Source of the DNA: an uncultured SAR116 cluster alpha proteobacterium
Lineage (GTDB): Bacteria > Pseudomonadota > Alphaproteobacteria > Puniceispirillales > Puniceispirillaceae
Assembly: GCA_902516825.1 (NCBI GenBank)
Contig: CABXZZ010000008.1
Span: 1-37,030, forward strand
Length of the DNA: 37,030 nt
Direction of reading: 5' to 3'
The notes under the pieces are model-generated. The model was not told where the DNA came from and made no database searches. It saw only the letters and a program-made list of their open reading frames with translations. Every line of letters starts with the position of its first letter. The first letter of the stretch is position 1. Of the stretch, positions 31,956 to 37,030 are shown in pieces. Position numbers and translations under genes: made by a program.

Positions 31956-33395
31956 TTATGTGACTTGCGTTCCACCAACTGTGATACCGCCAATCTTCAA
32001 AGTTGGCTGTCCAACACCGACGGGAACAGATTGGCCGTTTTTACCACAAGTTCCAACCCCCGCGTCTAGTGCCATATCGTTGCCAAGCATAGAAATTTTA
32101 GACATGGCATCTGGCCCATTGCCAATTAAAGTAGCGCCCTTAACCGGCGCTGTAATTTTTCCATTTTCTACAAGATAGGCTTCCGAGGCAGAAAACACGA
32201 ATTTGCCGGATGTTATATCAACCTGCCCGCCGCCGAAATTGACTGCATAAAGACCCTTTTTCACAGAAGATACAATTTCGCCTGGTTCTAGCTCACCAGA
32301 CTCCATGAAAGTGTTTGTCATTCTTGGCATAGGAAGTGACGCATATGATTCGCGTCTACCATTTCCAGTTGGCGCTACATTCATTAATCTTGCATTTTGC
32401 CGGTCCTGTAAATATCCTTTTAAAATGCCGTCCTCAATAAGAACATTTCTGGCGGATTTTGTGCCTTCATCATCTATTGTAATTGAGCCACGTCTATCTG
32501 ATATTGTGCCATCATCAATCACTGTAACTCCTTTGGCAGCTACTTGCTGCCCGACCTGTCCAGAAAAAACAGAGGTTCCTTTGCGATTGAAATCACCCTC
32601 TAGACCGTGACCAACCGCTTCATGTAACATGACCCCCGGCCAGCCTGGACCTAATACAATTTCCATTTCACCCGCAGGTGCAGGTATAGATTCCAGGCCA
32701 AGAAGTGCAAGACGCAATGCCTCGTCAACTTCCTTTTGCCAGCAACCAGACTCAAGATATTTATCGAACATAAATCTACCGCCAGTCCCGCTGGACCCTG
32801 TTTCCATGCGGCCATTTACTTCAACCATTACTGATACGTTCAATCTAACTAACGGACGAATATCTGCTGCTCTATAGCCATCAGGTCTTAAGATTTGGAC
32901 AGCTTGCCATGAACCTGCAATGGATGCGGACACTTGTTTTACTCTGCTATCTTTGTTTCGTGCATATGAATCTATTTCTTGCAGCAATTTTACCTTAGCA
33001 TCAAAAGGAGTTGCATCAAGCGGATTTGCATCTGAATACAAAGGCTGGTTTGCCACATTTGCGGGTGAAAGAGCCAACGCGCCAGAATAGCCACTTGTAA
33101 CTGCTTCTACAGTTTTACCTGCACGTTCAAGGGCTGCCATTGACATATCACCCGAATGGGCGAAGGCATCAGCTTCGCCAACAATCGCCCTTAAACCAAA
33201 ACCACTAGATTGGTTGTAGCTTGCAGATTTCAGTCTACCATCATCAAAAGCGAGAAATTCCAGATAATCCATTTCTAGAAATAAATCACCATCATCAGCG
33301 CCACGTAGGGCATCTTTCAAAATTGATTGCGCATTCTCTCTCTCGAAATTTTCATCTTTGAAAAACAAGGCGTCTGTTTGGGCAAGTGGATCCAT
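31956..33395 (-). CDS. tldD: metalloprotease TldD
   Basis: TldD is the zinc-bearing subunit of the TldD/PmbA peptidase. The 479 residues contain LGPGWPGVMLHEAVGHGLEGD, in which His258, Glu259 and His263 form HExxxH, and a Cys in GVGTCGKNGQ near the C-terminus, the third expected zinc ligand. VTVIDDGTISDRRGS and DRQNARLMNVAPTGNGRRES are also family segments. The catalytic half is thus complete and should work with PmbA coded at 26131-27468. It lies directly upstream of and divergent from coxB, an arrangement seen often in alphaproteobacteria. Confidence 0.96.
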   Translation of the reverse strand: MDPLAQTDALFFKDENFERENAQSILKDALRGADDGDLFLEMDYLEFLAFDDGRLKSASYNQSSGFGLRAIVGEADAFAHSGDMSMAALERAGKTVEAVTSGYSGALALSPANVANQPLYSDANPLDATPFDAKVKLLQEIDSYARNKDSRVKQVSASIAGSWQAVQILRPDGYRAADIRPLVRLNVSVMVEVNGRMETGSSGTGGRFMFDKYLESGCWQKEVDEALRLALLGLESIPAPAGEMEIVLGPGWPGVMLHEAVGHGLEGDFNRKGTSVFSGQVGQQVAAKGVTVIDDGTISDRRGSITIDDEGTKSARNVLIEDGILKGYLQDRQNARLMNVAPTGNGRRESYASLPMPRMTNTFMESGELEPGEIVSSVKKGLYAVNFGGGQVDITSGKFVFSASEAYLVENGKITAPVKGATLIGNGPDAMSKISMLGNDMALDAGVGTCGKNGQSVPVGVGQPTLKIGGITVGGTQVT

Positions 33396-33506
33396 CTGGG
33401 CGTCCTTTTATAGTAAGCTACAAAGTGTTTTAAAAATTTAAAAATCAACTCTATATTGTAGACATAATTATGGGGGCAGTCGATGTTAACTTCAAGCCCT
33501 CTAGCA

Positions 33507-33581
33507 TTTGATACATCAAAGTATTTTTGATAAATGCCAATTGAATACGATTATGCAGGAATTTGCGCGACAGGCAGTCGC
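33507..33581. promoter_or_regulatory. palindromes and hairpin upstream of coxB
   Basis: The 305-bp tldD/coxB divergent region contains a perfect inverted repeat TTTGAT-AC-ATCAAA (33507-33520), then TTGAT-N4-GCCAA (33527-33540). The second resembles an FNR/FixK-type box (TTGAT-N4-ATCAA) at 8 of 10 positions. A hairpin GCGAC-AGGCA-GTCGC follows at 33567-33581. FNR-type control of oxidase genes is well known, so oxygen-responsive control is a reasonable inference, but the first palindrome has a 2-nt rather than 4-nt centre. I could not place the promoter firmly. GGGAG before ATG 33701 is the ribosome binding site. Confidence 0.35.
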
Positions 33582-33700
33582 ACCTTTCTTCCCAAACCGT
33601 AAAAAAGCAGATAGAATTTTAATGTATTTATCAGTATTTAAAATCTGAAAAAATTGCGTTTTATGCGTTTGTTAGGACAATATTCTTGGGAGATTAAATT

Positions 33701-34534
33701 ATGAGTGCAAACTTTATGCGCTATTTATCGTCAAGTGCTGTTATATTAGGCATTCTTGTTGCGAATGTTGCTGGAGCAGCGCAACCTGAGCCGTGGCAAA
33801 TGGGCCTCCAAGAACCAGCGGGTTCTATTGCGCAAAAAGCAACAGATTTACATAACCTGCTACTCATTATAATATCATTGATATCTTTGTTTGTGCTTGC
33901 GCTTCTTGTGTTTGTCGGATGGCGTTTTCGCAGAGATGCCAACCCAACTCCGTCCAAGACGACTCACAACACTACAATCGAAATATTATGGACTGTTGTT
34001 CCTGTATTAATTTTGGTGGTTATAGCAGTACCCTCTTTTCGACTTCTATATTACATGGATGAGACAAAAAATGCGGAAATGGTTATTAAAGTGACTGGAA
34101 ATCAATGGTACTGGAATTATGAATACATGGACGAGCAAATCGCATTTGATAGCTACATGTTAAGCGATGATGAATTGGAGCTTGGTCAACCAAGACTTCT
34201 TTCTGTTGACAACCCGCTTGTTGTGCCATCGAATACAAAAATAAAAATGTTGGTAACAGCCAATGACGTTATGCATTCATTTTTTGTGCCTTCATTGGCT
34301 GTTCAGACTTACGCATTAATCGGACGTGTGAATGAAGTATGGATAGATGTGCCGGAAGGCGAAAAAATCTATTATGGTCAATGTAATCAAATCTGTGGCG
34401 TTAATCATTCGTTCATGCCGATAGTAGTCAAGGCTATGGCAAAAGATGAATATCAAGCATGGCTTGTAGATGCAAAACAGGAATTCGCAATTCTTGACTT
34501 ACCACTACCAATTCAGCTTTCCGCTGTTAATTAA
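33701..34534 (+). CDS. coxB: cytochrome c oxidase subunit II
   Basis: Subunit II carries the CuA centre that accepts electrons from cytochrome c. The 277-residue product has a signal peptide (about 1-27, ending AGAAQ), two membrane helices (about 52-74 and 94-115), and a periplasmic cupredoxin domain with QWYWNYEY (135-142). The CuA ligands are His192 (DVMHSF), Cys228 and Cys232 (CNQICG), His236 and Met239. In most relatives the residue between the cysteines is Glu (CSELC/CSEIC), whereas here it is Gln230. The CuA site marks a cytochrome c oxidase rather than a quinol oxidase. coxA follows after 24 bp. Confidence 0.96.
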   Translation: MSANFMRYLSSSAVILGILVANVAGAAQPEPWQMGLQEPAGSIAQKATDLHNLLLIIISLISLFVLALLVFVGWRFRRDANPTPSKTTHNTTIEILWTVVPVLILVVIAVPSFRLLYYMDETKNAEMVIKVTGNQWYWNYEYMDEQIAFDSYMLSDDELELGQPRLLSVDNPLVVPSNTKIKMLVTANDVMHSFFVPSLAVQTYALIGRVNEVWIDVPEGEKIYYGQCNQICGVNHSFMPIVVKAMAKDEYQAWLVDAKQEFAILDLPLPIQLSAVN

Positions 34535-36151
<1,617 letters not shown>

Positions 36152-36164
36152 ATATCTCGTTACA

Positions 36165-37030
36165 ATGGAAAAAATTCAAAACATAACAACACAGACAGCG
36201 GTATTTGACCCATCTGCTGTATCTAGTTTTTTTCAACTCATGAAACCGCGTGTCATGAGCCTTGTGATTTTCACAGGGTTTGCAGGTATGTATCTTGCTC
36301 CTAGAGATTTGCATCCAGTGCTTGCTTTTATATCACTGGTTGCGATTGCTGCTGGCGCTGGTGCGTCTGGCGCTATTAATCAATGGTATGATAGAGATAT
36401 TGATGCCGTAATGCAAAGAACACGTGGCCGCCCAATTCCGTCCGGCAAGGTGGAGCCATCAGAAGCACTTGGCTTTGGTGTTACCATTTCTGTTATATCT
36501 GTTTTAATTTTGAGTTTATCAGCAAATCTTCTCGCTGGCGGTCTGCTAGCTTTTACGATCATATTTTATGGCTTAATTTATACAGTCTGGCTTAAGCGCT
36601 CGACAGCTCAGAATATAGTGATTGGCGGTGCAGCTGGTGCGCTTCCTCCTATTATTGGATGGGCGGCGGTTACCGCAAGTATAAGTATAGAGTCTATTAT
36701 TCTGTTTAGTTTAATCTTCTTTTGGACTCCGCCACATTTTTGGGCTTTGGCTTTGGTTAAAAATCGGGATTATAAAAAAGCAAAAATCCCGATGCTTCCA
36801 GTAGTAGTTGGCGGGAATGAGACAAGAAAGCAGATTTTTATATATAGCGTGATAATGGTCGGAGTTAGCCTTCTGCCGAATATTATTGGAATGTCGAAAA
36901 TCCTATATGGCTCAGTTGCTGGGGTAAGTGGCTCTATATTTCTGCTGCTTGCATTTCAATTACTAAGGAAGCCAGGAGATAACCTTGCAATGCTTTTATT
37001 CAAATATTCAATAGTGTATTTGTTTATTTT
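36165..37030 (+). CDS. ctaB: protoheme IX farnesyltransferase, C-terminus cut by window edge
   Basis: CtaB (CyoE) converts heme B to heme O, the precursor of the heme A used by CoxA. I translated the frame by hand from ATG 36165; 288 codons are present and the gene runs off the window. Family marks are FFQLMKPRVMSLVIFTGFAG near the start, GASGAINQWYDRDIDAVMQR (first Asp-rich motif), RPIPSGKV, YTVWLKRSTAQNIVIGG, and FFWTPPHFWALAL followed by KNRDYKKAKIPMLPV. About nine hydrophobic segments are expected and at least seven are visible. Little of the C-terminus is missing. It belongs to the cox operon, in which ctaG and coxC would be expected next. Confidence 0.96.
   Translation, partial: MEKIQNITTQTAVFDPSAVSSFFQLMKPRVMSLVIFTGFAGMYLAPRDLHPVLAFISLVAIAAGAGASGAINQWYDRDIDAVMQRTRGRPIPSGKVEPSEALGFGVTISVISVLILSLSANLLAGGLLAFTIIFYGLIYTVWLKRSTAQNIVIGGAAGALPPIIGWAAVTASISIESIILFSLIFFWTPPHFWALALVKNRDYKKAKIPMLPVVVGGNETRKQIFIYSVIMVGVSLLPNIIGMSKILYGSVAGVSGSIFLLLAFQLLRKPGDNLAMLLFKYSIVYLFI

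Overview
The window is a gene-dense, AT-rich stretch of core chromosome from an alphaproteobacterium. This is supported by ribF-ileS-lspA-DUF3035-mutL, ubiA-rsmE next to a plant/alpha-type gshA, tldD followed by coxB-coxA-ctaB, a YqaA-dsbB-coq7 run, and a type 2 argC. Low GC, overlapping genes and short spacers suggest a streamlined, probably free-living aquatic lineage. A SAR116-like affiliation is a guess that I cannot test here. The cell makes Kdo-lipid A, respires with an aa3-type oxidase, makes ubiquinone (ubiA) and makes glutathione.

Layout. 1-4050: gluQRS (cut by the window edge), an alpha/beta-hydrolase esterase, an HNH nuclease, a broken coq7 behind dsbB, and a YqaA-type membrane protein. 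4051-5301: the only long non-coding stretch, holding tRNA-Leu(CAA), a possible gene remnant and an inverted repeat upstream of an IclR regulator. 5302-7707: iclR, then mscS-chaC on the minus strand. 7895-14651: the plus-strand operon ribF-ileS-lspA-DUF3035 lipoprotein-mutL. 14648-17853: rluB-like and rsmD (minus), tadA (plus), purD (minus). 17988-25392: xseA (plus), the minus-strand lipid A/Kdo operon DUF374-waaA-lpxK-lpxL, and msbA reading away from it. 25435-28500: pmbA and a tyrosine phosphatase (minus), then argC (plus). 28516-33395: ubiA (minus), rsmE-gshA (plus), tldD (minus). 33701-37030: coxB-coxA-ctaB (plus), with ctaB cut by the window end.

How the genes connect. The five genes from 19457 to 25392 build Kdo-lipid A and flip it across the inner membrane. 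TldD and PmbA are the two halves of one peptidase, coded about 5 kb apart. GshA makes glutathione and ChaC degrades it. UbiA makes the ubiquinone precursor that a COQ7 protein would normally process, but the coq7 copy here has two in-frame stops and lacks several expected iron ligands. CtaB makes the heme O precursor for CoxA.

I found no CRISPR array, insertion sequence, prophage, secretion system or toxin-antitoxin module, and no clearly new multigene system. The observations most worth following are the decayed coq7, three consecutive convergent gene pairs that each share a 4-bp stop-codon overlap, and clear inverted repeats upstream of ribF/mscS, argC, iclR and coxB.
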